Assembly: GCA_018402525.1 (NCBI GenBank)
Contig: JAGYIR010000009.1
Span: 186,001 to 250,000, forward strand
Length of the DNA: 64,000 nucleotides
Direction of reading: 5' to 3'
DNA from: Crocinitomicaceae bacterium
GTDB taxonomy: Bacteria > Bacteroidota > Bacteroidia > Flavobacteriales_D > Crocinitomicaceae
The first letter of the stretch is position 1; each line of letters begins with the position of its first letter. The notes under the pieces are model-generated. The model ran no database searches. It worked only from the letters and a program-made list of their open reading frames with translations, and was not told where the DNA came from. Made by a program: the position numbers and the translations under genes. Of the stretch, positions 30,421-39,281 are shown one piece after another.

Positions 30421-31323
30421 ATGTTGCGCACCACAACTCTGATCTGCTTTTTGCTTTTTTGTTTTCATTCGAAAACACAAAGTACATTTTTTTTACCAAC
30501 CGATTCACTACATAAGGGAAGATTTATTGGCGTGGCGACTGGCGTCGGCGCTGTATGGGCTGGAAGTATGATAGGGCTCTCCCAAGTGTGGTATGTAGAT
30601 TCTGAAAAAACAAGCTGGCACACCTTTGATGATTCCAAAGATTGGTTGCAAATGGACAAAGTCGGACATTTTTACACGGCTCATAAAATCAATCAATTAA
30701 CAACAGATTTATTCAGGTGGTCGGGGTACGATCGACGCAAATCGTTGTGGATTGGATCAGGCGTAAGTTTAGGGTTTCAGACGACACTAGAAATGCTGGA
30801 TGCTTACAATGTAGACTGGGGATTTTCTTGGGCAGATATGCTCGCGAATGGATTGGGAACAGCCTCCTACATGACGCAACAATTGGTTTGGGACGAAGAG
30901 CGAATCATTCCTAAGTTCTCTGCTTACCCAACAAAATATGCTGCGGTTCGACCAGATGTATTAGGAAGTTCATTTTCAGAATCTCTTCTGAAAGATTACA
31001 ACGGTCAAAAATATTGGTTGAGCGTTAGTCCAGGTACATTTTTAAAAGATAGCAAATTTCCGAAATGGCTCTGTTTTTCTATGGGTTATGGCGTTGATGA
31101 AAAACTAGTTGGATCCGAAGAATACTATTTAGACCCAGCTACAGGAACTGAATATTTCTCCAAACGTGAATTTTTGTTTTCGCTGGACATTGACTTCAGT
31201 AGAATTCCTGTTAAAAGACCTTGGTTGAAAACACTGCTAAAACAACTCAATTACGTAAAAGTTCCGTTTCCAGTTATAGGCATTAGAAATGGGGAAGTAT
31301 TTGGAAGCATTTTAGGGTATTAA
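30421..31323 (+). CDS. DUF2279 (YfiM-like) exported protein
   Basis: A 300-aa predicted exported protein with a signal peptide (1-19). The conserved DUF2279 block is visible (KVGHFYTAHKINQLTTDLF and WADMLANGLG). Function is unknown; the family is probably outer-membrane or periplasmic. The start is the ATG at 30421. Its TAA stop overlaps the TAA of the convergent TonB receptor gene in the palindrome TTAA (31320-31323). Confidence 0.85.
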   Translation: MLRTTTLICFLLFCFHSKTQSTFFLPTDSLHKGRFIGVATGVGAVWAGSMIGLSQVWYVDSEKTSWHTFDDSKDWLQMDKVGHFYTAHKINQLTTDLFRWSGYDRRKSLWIGSGVSLGFQTTLEMLDAYNVDWGFSWADMLANGLGTASYMTQQLVWDEERIIPKFSAYPTKYAAVRPDVLGSSFSESLLKDYNGQKYWLSVSPGTFLKDSKFPKWLCFSMGYGVDEKLVGSEEYYLDPATGTEYFSKREFLFSLDIDFSRIPVKRPWLKTLLKQLNYVKVPFPVIGIRNGEVFGSILGY

Positions 31324-33329
31324 AATCCAAAGGTAAAGTTCAACTCAAAACTCCTTCCTTGTCTTGAGATTCTCATCAAATCTAAATGTTCAAAATAAAC
31401 TCTGTCAAAAATATTGTTCGCAGAAAATCGAATTATATACGAAAATCTATTCACTTTAAATGACTTCGAAACTCCTGCATTCATTATGTGAAACTCCCTT
31501 GATTTACTGTCTCCATATCTTTCAAAATCAACATGACCTTGGCGCGCTGCTGCGATATATTCGACATTGAATTTAAAGCCTTTTAAATTGTATATTAACT
31601 GATTAACTGATCTGAAAGGAGGTATAAACGGTAATGCAGCATGACTTCCATCTTCTCCATAAGAAAAAGAGTTGGATGTGTTAAATTGTAATGATTTTAA
31701 TAATTGGTAATTACCAGTAACCTCAAATCCTGTTAATACAGCTGAATTAAGATTGGAATATTGCTTTACACCACTAGCACCAATTGTCATCGCACTATAG
31801 TCATCCAGTTTTAACCCAGCGATATAATTGCTAAAGAAATAAGCGAATAATTTCGCTTCAACATACACTCGTTTTGAAGAGTATGAAGCACCTAAATTAA
31901 AGTTCCACGACGTTTCCGTTTTTAGGTCTGGATTCCCTAAGTAATCGTAATTATCCATGCGATTAAATAAATAAAAGCCATATTGCTCTTGCAAAGTAGG
32001 ATTTCTAGATGCTCTTGCAGCACCACTATGAAGAGAGAATTGTTTATTTATTTTATAATTTGATTGAAGAAATGCGCTCCAGATTAAATTATCCTTCACT
32101 AAATCATCATTGTAAAAGCTGGTCATCGTTTGCCTCCCCATTAATGTAGTAATTTCCGACCTGGAAACTTCCACTCTTCCTCCATATTCTAAACTTACTT
32201 TTTTATTTACCAACCACTTATCACTTACATCAAGACCTAATATTGATCTTCTTGTATCAGGAATAGTCAACATAAACATTTCCTTTCCTGCTTTAGGATA
32301 CATCGTCATTTCTGCATGTAAGTCGTTTTGGTAACCGTTGACTTTTATTTTGGCAAAGTGATTTTGACCAAACCTCCAATCGCTATTACTATAAAAACCG
32401 AAAGTTTGCGAAGTCCCTGGCATATCCATGTGCATTGGAACTAATTCTGCAGGACGTTTCGTGTCATCCATAGCGTGATCAATGTAATTGTAATAAACTT
32501 TCGTTTCAAGCGCATAAAATGTCTTTCCAGATCGCTTCAGAACGTGACTAATTGCTCCAGCCTTCGCATTTGCAAAAGAAACGTCCATTGTAAGTGCTGG
32601 GTATCCAATGTTACGTCCATCATCTTGTAAATAATCTAAAACAATTGAATTTTGCGTATTAACCGCAAAGATGGCATTTCCACTTATGTTCCACTTTTCA
32701 TAGGCTGAAAAATCAATTTTCTGACGGTTTCCTGCATAGTAATCATTTGCTTCTCTATATATCGAGTTTACCTGCAGTGCAAATCTCTTTTTACTGATCT
32801 GAATACCTCCTAAAAAACGAAAAGCATTGCTGTTCGACTCGAAACCGACACCTGCAATTCCTGATATCACATACTTTTGGTTTAGTTTTGCCTTGTTTAA
32901 TTTAAAGTTAAGCCCACCACCAATTCCACTCCCAAACTGACTGCCGTTAGGTCCGGTTGCTAGACTAATACTTTCCAAATTTATCGGTTCAACATACGAA
33001 CTAATTGGATCCATGCGATCTGTGCACGCACCGAACATTTGCATCCCATCAATTGTTGTGTTGATTTGCCCTGCATTTAACCCACGAATTGTTGGTTCTT
33101 GAGCATAATTACCACGTTTAATTAAGGTTACGCTACTCATGTTTTCGAGCATTTTATCCGTTAACAAATGCTCTTGTGTATTATTTTTGAATTGATCTTT
33201 AATTCCGTCAAACGAAACTTCACGAATAACAACTTCCTCCAATAACATATTCTTGACTACAGATGTATCGCTCTGGGCCAATGAATAAAATACCGCACAG
33301 GAAATTATTAGACAACTTATTATTTTCAT
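31320..33329 (-). CDS. TonB-dependent copper receptor (OprC/NosA-like)
   Basis: A 669-aa outer-membrane receptor with a signal peptide (about 1-19), a plug domain (about 50-155) and a 22-strand barrel ending in Phe (ELNFTFGF). The plug contains MFGACTDRMDP, giving C102-x3-M106. A barrel loop contains IDHAMDD, giving H285-x-M287. These match the CxxxM plus HxM copper site of OprC in residues and in spacing. A further HMDM cluster follows at 300-303. It is therefore likely to import copper. Its neighbours, a Met-rich lipoprotein and a Cys-rich small protein, agree. A terminator-like hairpin separates it from the lipoprotein gene upstream. Confidence 0.88.
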   Translation of the reverse strand: MKIISCLIISCAVFYSLAQSDTSVVKNMLLEEVVIREVSFDGIKDQFKNNTQEHLLTDKMLENMSSVTLIKRGNYAQEPTIRGLNAGQINTTIDGMQMFGACTDRMDPISSYVEPINLESISLATGPNGSQFGSGIGGGLNFKLNKAKLNQKYVISGIAGVGFESNSNAFRFLGGIQISKKRFALQVNSIYREANDYYAGNRQKIDFSAYEKWNISGNAIFAVNTQNSIVLDYLQDDGRNIGYPALTMDVSFANAKAGAISHVLKRSGKTFYALETKVYYNYIDHAMDDTKRPAELVPMHMDMPGTSQTFGFYSNSDWRFGQNHFAKIKVNGYQNDLHAEMTMYPKAGKEMFMLTIPDTRRSILGLDVSDKWLVNKKVSLEYGGRVEVSRSEITTLMGRQTMTSFYNDDLVKDNLIWSAFLQSNYKINKQFSLHSGAARASRNPTLQEQYGFYLFNRMDNYDYLGNPDLKTETSWNFNLGASYSSKRVYVEAKLFAYFFSNYIAGLKLDDYSAMTIGASGVKQYSNLNSAVLTGFEVTGNYQLLKSLQFNTSNSFSYGEDGSHAALPFIPPFRSVNQLIYNLKGFKFNVEYIAAARQGHVDFERYGDSKSREFHIMNAGVSKSFKVNRFSYIIRFSANNIFDRVYFEHLDLMRISRQGRSFELNFTFGF

Positions 33330-33348
33330 GTCTAATTATTTTAATGAT

Positions 33349-33376
33349 AAAAAAACAAGGAGTAAAATACTCCTTG
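33349..33376 (-). terminator. terminator/attenuator between the YtkA-like lipoprotein and the copper receptor
   Basis: CAAGGAGTA (33356-33364) and TACTCCTTG (33368-33376) form a perfect 9-bp stem with a 3-nt loop and are followed by seven T on the minus strand. It lies 23 nt past the lipoprotein stop and 20 nt before the receptor start, so it should limit receptor expression relative to the lipoprotein. Confidence 0.85.
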
Positions 33377-33399
33377 CTTTAAAGATAAACCGTGTATTC

Positions 33400-34191
33400 T
33401 TAGAATAAGATATCTAAATATGCATCAGAATGAATTACCGTGCTATTTTGCGATAATTCAAAGTGCAATCTCCAATCTCCAGTCATTGTATAGTTTACCG
33501 TTCCTTGGTAGTGTCCGTTAGAAACGAATACTGGAGATACGTTATTTGGCGAACCATGTCCCATTGAAATCATTTCAGGTGTCATAACAACATCAAAATC
33601 ATTTACAGATGGAAAACTCATCATACTTTCTCGTTTATGAATTAAAATTTCAATATCGTTCATTCCAACTGTCCAATTAACTGGTCGAAGGAGTGATATA
33701 AAATATGTAATCCCATCTGTTCCAGTATAAGCACCAACCATTTTTGTGTCAGATTCAATCACATTTAAATCAAATATTACTGATTCACCATCAACACCCA
33801 CTTCTAATGTCCATGTTCCAGAATCAGATGACATAATAAACACCGCCAAACCTTTGTACATGCCAAGAGTAGAACTGTACATTGGATTTTCAACAGGACA
33901 TGTATGAGACATTGAAGTCATTTGCATCATTGGCATATACATAACCATTGCGTTCGTAATTGCAGCTCCTGAAGCATCAGTGACTTTCACATACAAATTA
34001 TTTGCCCCAGTATAAAGGTTAGTATTATCAGCAAACAATGTTACCGTTTTATTTGATATTGTTGTTTTTGAATCTATTTGAACTTTAGACTCTGTTGTAG
34101 GAGTAACTATTTCTTCTGGAGTAACTTCTTCCTTTTTACACGATGTTAACACTACTCCACCAAGAAGTAGACTCAATATAATTTTTTTCAT
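33400..34191 (-). CDS. Met-rich YtkA/FixH-like lipoprotein
   Basis: A 263-aa lipoprotein: signal sequence with lipobox LTSC and acylated Cys18. It has two Ig-like/YtkA-like halves. Residues about 82-112 are strikingly rich in Met with one His and one Cys (MVMYMPMMQMTSMSHTCP), a likely copper(I)-binding patch at or near the family's conserved site. It probably passes copper to or from the adjacent TonB receptor. The ATG at 34189-34191 (MKKIILSLLL) fits the signal peptide; the longer frame adds an unlikely extension. Confidence 0.8.
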   Translation of the reverse strand: MKKIILSLLLGGVVLTSCKKEEVTPEEIVTPTTESKVQIDSKTTISNKTVTLFADNTNLYTGANNLYVKVTDASGAAITNAMVMYMPMMQMTSMSHTCPVENPMYSSTLGMYKGLAVFIMSSDSGTWTLEVGVDGESVIFDLNVIESDTKMVGAYTGTDGITYFISLLRPVNWTVGMNDIEILIHKRESMMSFPSVNDFDVVMTPEMISMGHGSPNNVSPVFVSNGHYQGTVNYTMTGDWRLHFELSQNSTVIHSDAYLDILF

Positions 34192-34303
34192 TTTATTTAT
34201 TCTAAATTGTTTAATTCCAATCATTTTTCTTTACTTAAAAATGACACATACAAGACAAACTACCTACCAAATAAGTAGATCATATTGCATTAATTCATGA
34301 AAA

Positions 34304-34675
34304 TTAAACAGTTAAACTGGGTGGATGGAAAACATCACTTTGGAAGCCATTTGTTTTTACTTCTGGCAATTCAAAAAAGTGTTTTTCTTGTTCGATAAAA
34401 CAGTGTTCTTTTACAATTTCAATCGTTTGAGATTGGAAATAAAGCAATACCTCAGAAACAACAATTTTATCATTCCCTTTTTGCTTTTCATCCTCCTTCA
34501 ACTTCTTCATTAAATAACACTTACCATTACATTCAAGTTCTGGTTTCGCAACGTTTTCGCAAAGATTTATAGCAATGAAGTCTTGATTTGAAAGGAAATT
34601 AATAATAATAGCGAATTGGCTAAACGTAAAACTAATTACAATTACCAATAAAAAATATCCGCTTATCCTCCTCAT
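34304..34675 (-). CDS. small Cys-rich membrane protein of the copper locus
   Basis: A 123-aa protein with one N-terminal hydrophobic segment (residues about 5-28) and a conserved-looking motif NLCENVAKPELECNGKCYLM (residues 37-56) with three Cys. The rest is charged and helical. I recognise this pattern from small hypothetical proteins near metal-uptake genes in Bacteroidota, but know of no assigned function. It is the first gene of the copper locus, with the lipoprotein and receptor downstream. Metal binding by the Cys cluster is an inference. Confidence 0.75.
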   Translation of the reverse strand: MRRISGYFLLVIVISFTFSQFAIIINFLSNQDFIAINLCENVAKPELECNGKCYLMKKLKEDEKQKGNDKIVVSEVLLYFQSQTIEIVKEHCFIEQEKHFFELPEVKTNGFQSDVFHPPSLTV

Positions 34676-34740
34676 TATAAAATCGAAGGTAGGTAATAAC
34701 TTCAGAATAAAATATGACTTAAGTTAGTTTTTTTTAGTTT

Positions 34741-36273
34741 TTATTCCACTAATTCCACTTCAAAGCTGAACGTCACAACATTCCCTTCTGTTGCACTAGG
34801 TGACATTCCAAATTCTCTTCTGTCAATTTTACCTTTTCCACTGAGTTTTAGCTTGTCATCCTCAAAACGGTAAAGCGTCACGCTGATTTTCTGGGTAACT
34901 CCAAGCATGGTGAAATCGCCTTGCACTTCATAGATATTATCACCGAGCGATTTAAAACCAGTCGCTTTGTAGTTCATCGTTGGGAATTTATCAGCGCTGA
35001 AATAATCGTCTCCGCGCAACGATTCATCACGAAACTTATTGAATGTTGTAAAATGATCCATAGCCATTTCAATGTTCAGGCTGGAATTCTCCATGTTTTC
35101 AGCGAGGTTAATCGTACCCTTCACTTCAGTAAATGCCCCTTTCGTTTCACCCTTTTTCCCAAGGAAAAATCGTACCACTGAGTTTGCAGGATTCAGTTTA
35201 TAATTTCCCACAGCATCGTCCAGCGAAATAGCAGTTGGTTGATTTTCACCCTCACCATCCGAACTAGTCGTTTGCCCTGAGCTATTCATCTCTTCAAATT
35301 CCTGCAATTCTGTATTGACCATCGTTGGAGAGATAAGCATTCCACCAGCCATAAGAACTGGAAAAACACTAAGTCCCATATATTCCTTTCCCATCACGAA
35401 ATTAACGATAGCGGCTCCTATCAAAACGCCAATAAATGCATCCATCCCTCCCATTTGGTCGTAGACAGTACCTAAAAAGAGGATGCCAAAAGAAATTCCA
35501 AAAAACAAGAAATATCCAGCACCAAGAATTAATGCATTTGCTTTCGATTTCATCCAAAGTTGAACCAAGAAAAATACTCCAAACGCTCCAATCAATAATC
35601 CTTCCAGTACATCGGCACTCGCCAAATTCACCTCTGTCAACGAAGTAAGTGACAACAAAAGCGGAAATAGTACTATTGGAAAGAGAGAAGTCAACAAACC
35701 ATTATCTTCCTCTTTTCTGTAAAAGGATGTCATCAAAAACGCTGCGGCAATGACATAAACACCCATCGTTCCAGCAGCAAAACTTCCAAAGAACACTGCT
35801 AGAGCCAGCAACAACAAAAGAATCGATTTTTGAATTCCTTCTTCGCTGAGTCCATCAAATAGTTTACGCAGAACAGCCATTTTCATCACGCCAATCTCAC
35901 TAGCTATCACAGCAAGAACTGTCCCCATGACCAAAAACTTGTTCACCAAGGTGTATTCTTCTTCCAAAAACACAACTGTTTGTCCCGACAAAAAGAAAAA
36001 ATAGGCGCCAAGGGAAATCAATGGTATAACAATCCGTACAAACTTTTTTTGCAACACACTCCACTGGGCAGCAATAAAATTGATGGCTACCAATGAGAGC
36101 AAAAGGAATAACGATGTTGTGTTTCCCTCATCATTGCTGGTACTCAACAAAAGTGTGGTGACTGCGAAAAGCAATACGTGAACAACGTCCACAAATCGCG
36201 TTTGTTTCTTCCATTGCAGCACACTGCTCGTGATTCCTAAAACAATTAAACTAGCTATAATCAACATGTTCAT
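34741..36273 (-). CDS. polytopic membrane protein fused to a C-terminal YceI domain
   Basis: A 510-aa protein in two parts. Residues 1-315 form about 10-11 membrane segments, resembling ion-transporter-like membrane domains without a clear family. After an acidic linker (SSGQTTSSDGEGENQ, about 331-345), residues 356-510 are a YceI domain (YKLNPANSVVRFF, FPTMNYKATGF, LTMLGVTQKISV-like strand), a lipid-binding barrel normally found as a stand-alone periplasmic protein. It is transcribed alone. The promoter carries an operator-like palindrome. Confidence 0.82.
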   Translation of the reverse strand: MNMLIIASLIVLGITSSVLQWKKQTRFVDVVHVLLFAVTTLLLSTSNDEGNTTSLFLLLSLVAINFIAAQWSVLQKKFVRIVIPLISLGAYFFFLSGQTVVFLEEEYTLVNKFLVMGTVLAVIASEIGVMKMAVLRKLFDGLSEEGIQKSILLLLLALAVFFGSFAAGTMGVYVIAAAFLMTSFYRKEEDNGLLTSLFPIVLFPLLLSLTSLTEVNLASADVLEGLLIGAFGVFFLVQLWMKSKANALILGAGYFLFFGISFGILFLGTVYDQMGGMDAFIGVLIGAAIVNFVMGKEYMGLSVFPVLMAGGMLISPTMVNTELQEFEEMNSSGQTTSSDGEGENQPTAISLDDAVGNYKLNPANSVVRFFLGKKGETKGAFTEVKGTINLAENMENSSLNIEMAMDHFTTFNKFRDESLRGDDYFSADKFPTMNYKATGFKSLGDNIYEVQGDFTMLGVTQKISVTLYRFEDDKLKLSGKGKIDRREFGMSPSATEGNVVTFSFEVELVE

Positions 36274-36288
36274 ATTCTATTTTTTTGT

Positions 36289-36320
36289 CAAATATACAAT
36301 TTATTTACCATGGTAACTAA
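36289..36320 (-). promoter_or_regulatory. promoter with overlapping operator-like palindrome
   Basis: The -7 element TATATTTG (36296-36289, minus strand) is perfect. The spacer upstream contains the palindrome TTACCATGGTAA (36305-36316), and a weak -33 region (TTAG) lies just beyond. A repressor bound to the palindrome would cover the promoter. Confidence 0.6.
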
Positions 36321-36340
36321 TTTAGTTGACCAGAGAATAA
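36301..36340. promoter_or_regulatory. tandem overlapping palindromes (candidate operator)
   Basis: TTATTTACCATGGTAACTAA (36301-36320) is a 20-bp palindrome with one mismatched pair. A second palindrome, AACTAA-T-TTAGTT (about 36315-36327), overlaps its right arm. The shape suits a MarR-type dimeric regulator. No regulator gene is in the window. Confidence 0.55.
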
Positions 36341-36359
36341 ATTTTAACAATTTCTAACG

Positions 36360-37601
36360 TTAATATAGTAAATATTTTGATCGGGTCAGTTTAAACTGTT
36401 CTATTCCCTCCTGCCATTCTACTCTGATTTGATCTTCTGACCACCCTTGTTCAATGCGTTTGCGGAGAGTCGTATTTCCAGCTAGCAAGTCAAAGAAGTT
36501 GTTCTTTAGAAAAAACGTAGGTTTGCTTCCCAGCTCTTTATAGAAGTCAATCAATGGATCCAAATAAAGTTGATTGGGCGGAATGGAATCACGGAAATCA
36601 ATCCCTCTGCACAATTCGCCTTTCAAAAGAGGGTCTTTTGCTCCATAGCTAGATTTGGGTGTAAATGTGAATTCTCCCTTCTTGTACGTTGGATGTCCAA
36701 CCACCTCAAATGGAGATTCAGTACCTCTTCCAACGCTAACTAGTGTTCCTTCAAAAAAGCACAAGCTTGGGTACCAAGCAATGGCATTGTCTGTGCGTAG
36801 ATTTGGACTCGGAGCGACAGGCAGTGAATACGGCGTACCGTGTGCGTAACCTTCACAGAGAATGATCGTCAAATCGCAATGTGTCGAAATCCATTTTTCT
36901 CCATTGATCATCTGTGCATACTCGCCAATGGTCATTCCATAAACGACAGGAACAGGGTGCATGCCAATAAACGATTTTTGCGCTGTTTCGAGCAATGGAC
37001 CGTCAATGTAATGTGCATTCGGATTGGGTCTATCAAGTACAATAACAGGAATTCCAATTTCTGCACAAGCTTCCATTACATAATGCAACGTTGAGATATA
37101 GGTGTAAAATCGAACACCGACATCCTGCAAGTCAAAAATCATCACTTCAATCCCCTTCAATTGTTCACCATTCGGTTTTTTGTTCTTTCCGTACAAAGAA
37201 ACGAGTGGCAATCCTGTTTTAGCGTCGACTGAAGAATTTACCTTTTCACCTGCGTCTGCATCTCCACGGAATCCGTGTTCTGGGGAGAAAACTTTTAGAA
37301 TATCAACCTTTGAAGCGATGAGTGAATCTACCAAGTGCGTGGAACCAATTACCGAGGTTTGATTGGCAACAATTCCCACTTTTTTGTCTTTCACCAATTC
37401 TAGAAGATTCAACATGTTCTCGGCACCGACGCGAACCTGCTTCGGAACAATCGTTTTTGACGAATCATCCAACCCAGAATACGAATTTGTTCCACCATAA
37501 CTGCACGACGCCACTAAAAAAATAAAAATGCTTTTCAGGCAGAAAACCTTTGTGTACTTTAGTCGAAAAGTTAGAGGTAAATTGGGATTTGAATATTTCA
37601 T
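36360..37601 (-). CDS. namZ: DUF1343 / NamZ-type exo-beta-N-acetylmuramidase, lipoprotein
   Basis: A 413-aa protein with a lipoprotein signal (lipobox LVASC). The mature part has the DUF1343 motifs VGIVANQTSVIG, FSPEHGFRGDADAG and MIFDLQDVGVRFYTYIST. NamZ enzymes remove terminal N-acetylmuramic acid from peptidoglycan fragments for recycling. The start is the ATG at 37599-37601 (MKYSNPN), because no downstream start precedes the lipobox. This places its 5' end inside the 5' end of the divergent permease gene. Confidence 0.88.
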   Translation of the reverse strand: MKYSNPNLPLTFRLKYTKVFCLKSIFIFLVASCSYGGTNSYSGLDDSSKTIVPKQVRVGAENMLNLLELVKDKKVGIVANQTSVIGSTHLVDSLIASKVDILKVFSPEHGFRGDADAGEKVNSSVDAKTGLPLVSLYGKNKKPNGEQLKGIEVMIFDLQDVGVRFYTYISTLHYVMEACAEIGIPVIVLDRPNPNAHYIDGPLLETAQKSFIGMHPVPVVYGMTIGEYAQMINGEKWISTHCDLTIILCEGYAHGTPYSLPVAPSPNLRTDNAIAWYPSLCFFEGTLVSVGRGTESPFEVVGHPTYKKGEFTFTPKSSYGAKDPLLKGELCRGIDFRDSIPPNQLYLDPLIDFYKELGSKPTFFLKNNFFDLLAGNTTLRKRIEQGWSEDQIRVEWQEGIEQFKLTRSKYLLY

Positions 37602-39279
37602 ATCAAAAAAAACACTTAAAACGGTAGCACAAGGTAAGAAAGTTTCTAAACCTATCGTGCGCATTTCGATTATCAGCATTGCGTTGGCAGTCATCGTTAA
37701 CCTCGTCACAATAGCTGTTGTTTCAGGGTTTCAGCAAGAAGTACGCCAAAAAATAAGCGGATTCGGTTCACACCTCTTTATCATGAGTGCTGGTGAGAAT
37801 AGTATTTTCGAAAGTGAACCCATTCGCAAAGAACAGAAGTTTCTCGAACAACTCAAGAAGAATAAATCCATTCAGACGATCCAACCAGTTGGATACAAGC
37901 CTGTTTTGCTTCAATCGAAATTGAACGAAATCACCTACCAACTTCCTAGTGGAAAAGACACTACAGAAGTCCAACAACAGGTCTTCGGCGCAGTAATCAA
38001 AGGTGTTGACGAAAAATTCGACTGGAGTTTTTTTAAGGAGCATTTGAAGGAAGGTCGATTGCCGAATTTAAAAGGTAATGTTACCATTCCACAACTATTG
38101 ATTTCCAGTAAAATAAGTGGTGATTTGCAATTTAAAGTGAACGACACCATCGTCGCGTTTTTTGTGAAAAATCAACCTGTGAAAAAACAATTTGTAATTG
38201 CGGGAATTTACGAAACAGGCTTGGAAGAATTTGACAAGAAATTCATCTTAGGCGATCTTTCCGTTGTGCAGGATTTAAACGACTGGGGAATTAAAGCAGC
38301 CATCGAGGTAGCTGATACCATGACCAGCGATCAATTGATTATTCGCGGCAACATTGCAGGTGGCAACGGCAATTTTAAATACGACTGGGGGAAAGGCTTT
38401 GATACGTATACAGGATTTACCCTTTGTCCACTCAAGGACACAATGATTCGATTAATTGCAGGCGATTACTGGTCGAGTTTGACGGAAGATGAAATTGATA
38501 CGAGCATTCCTGACACGGCGTATTTAAACATATCAATCAAGGGCACTGCGTACAGTCCGTGCGATTTTAAACACAACGATTTCAATGAGCTTGAACGTAC
38601 TTTTTTAAACGAAGATGGGACAAAGTTCTCACTGGAAGCATCGCAAAAGACTGTGGTGTTTGAAATGACGAATGGAAAAGGAAGTTCGCACAATTATGTT
38701 GGAGGATACGAAATCTTTGTCAACGATTGGGAGCAGCTTGAAGCAGTTTACACGAGTACAAAAAAAATGACAGACTTCATTCCAACAGAAAACGAGGAAC
38801 TGCTGAAAACAACAAGTATCATGGACAATCAAAAAGACATTTTTGTTTGGTTGGATTTCTTAGATATTAATGTGTTTATCATTTTGACGCTGATGATTCT
38901 GATTGGCATCATCAACATGGGTTCTGCGCTATTGGTGCTCATTCTTATTCGTTCTAATTTTATTGGAATGATGAAAGCAATGGGCGCGACAAACTGGAGT
39001 ATTCGCAAGATCTTTTTAATTCAAGCTGGGTTTTTAATCAGTCGTGGAATGCTATGGGGAAACATCATCGGCTTGGGAATTTGTTTTATTCAGAAGTACA
39101 CAGGTATTTTTACATTGAATCCTGAAGTCTATTATTTAACGGAAGTCCCGATTGAGCTTAACATTGTCCACTGGTTGCTATTAAACGCCTGTACGCTGCT
39201 AGTTTGTATGCTTGCGCTAGTGATTCCAAGTATTGTGATCACTCGAATTAAACCTGTCAAGTCGATAAAATTCAACTAA
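37528..39279 (+). CDS. LolC/FtsX-type ABC transporter permease
   Basis: A 583-aa inner-membrane protein of the MacB/FtsX permease family. It has a first membrane segment (about 45-68, ISIISIALAVIVNLVTIAVV), a large periplasmic domain (about 69-445) and three C-terminal segments (about 450-580). Bacteroidota LolC-like proteins begin close to the FEYFISKK motif, so a TTG at 37582 is an alternative start to the ATG at 37528. It probably moves lipoproteins with an ATPase encoded elsewhere. Either start overlaps the 5' end of the divergent namZ gene. Confidence 0.88.
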   Translation: MLFRQKTFVYFSRKVRGKLGFEYFISKKTLKTVAQGKKVSKPIVRISIISIALAVIVNLVTIAVVSGFQQEVRQKISGFGSHLFIMSAGENSIFESEPIRKEQKFLEQLKKNKSIQTIQPVGYKPVLLQSKLNEITYQLPSGKDTTEVQQQVFGAVIKGVDEKFDWSFFKEHLKEGRLPNLKGNVTIPQLLISSKISGDLQFKVNDTIVAFFVKNQPVKKQFVIAGIYETGLEEFDKKFILGDLSVVQDLNDWGIKAAIEVADTMTSDQLIIRGNIAGGNGNFKYDWGKGFDTYTGFTLCPLKDTMIRLIAGDYWSSLTEDEIDTSIPDTAYLNISIKGTAYSPCDFKHNDFNELERTFLNEDGTKFSLEASQKTVVFEMTNGKGSSHNYVGGYEIFVNDWEQLEAVYTSTKKMTDFIPTENEELLKTTSIMDNQKDIFVWLDFLDINVFIILTLMILIGIINMGSALLVLILIRSNFIGMMKAMGATNWSIRKIFLIQAGFLISRGMLWGNIIGLGICFIQKYTGIFTLNPEVYYLTEVPIELNIVHWLLLNACTLLVCMLALVIPSIVITRIKPVKSIKFN

Positions 39280-39281
39280 GC

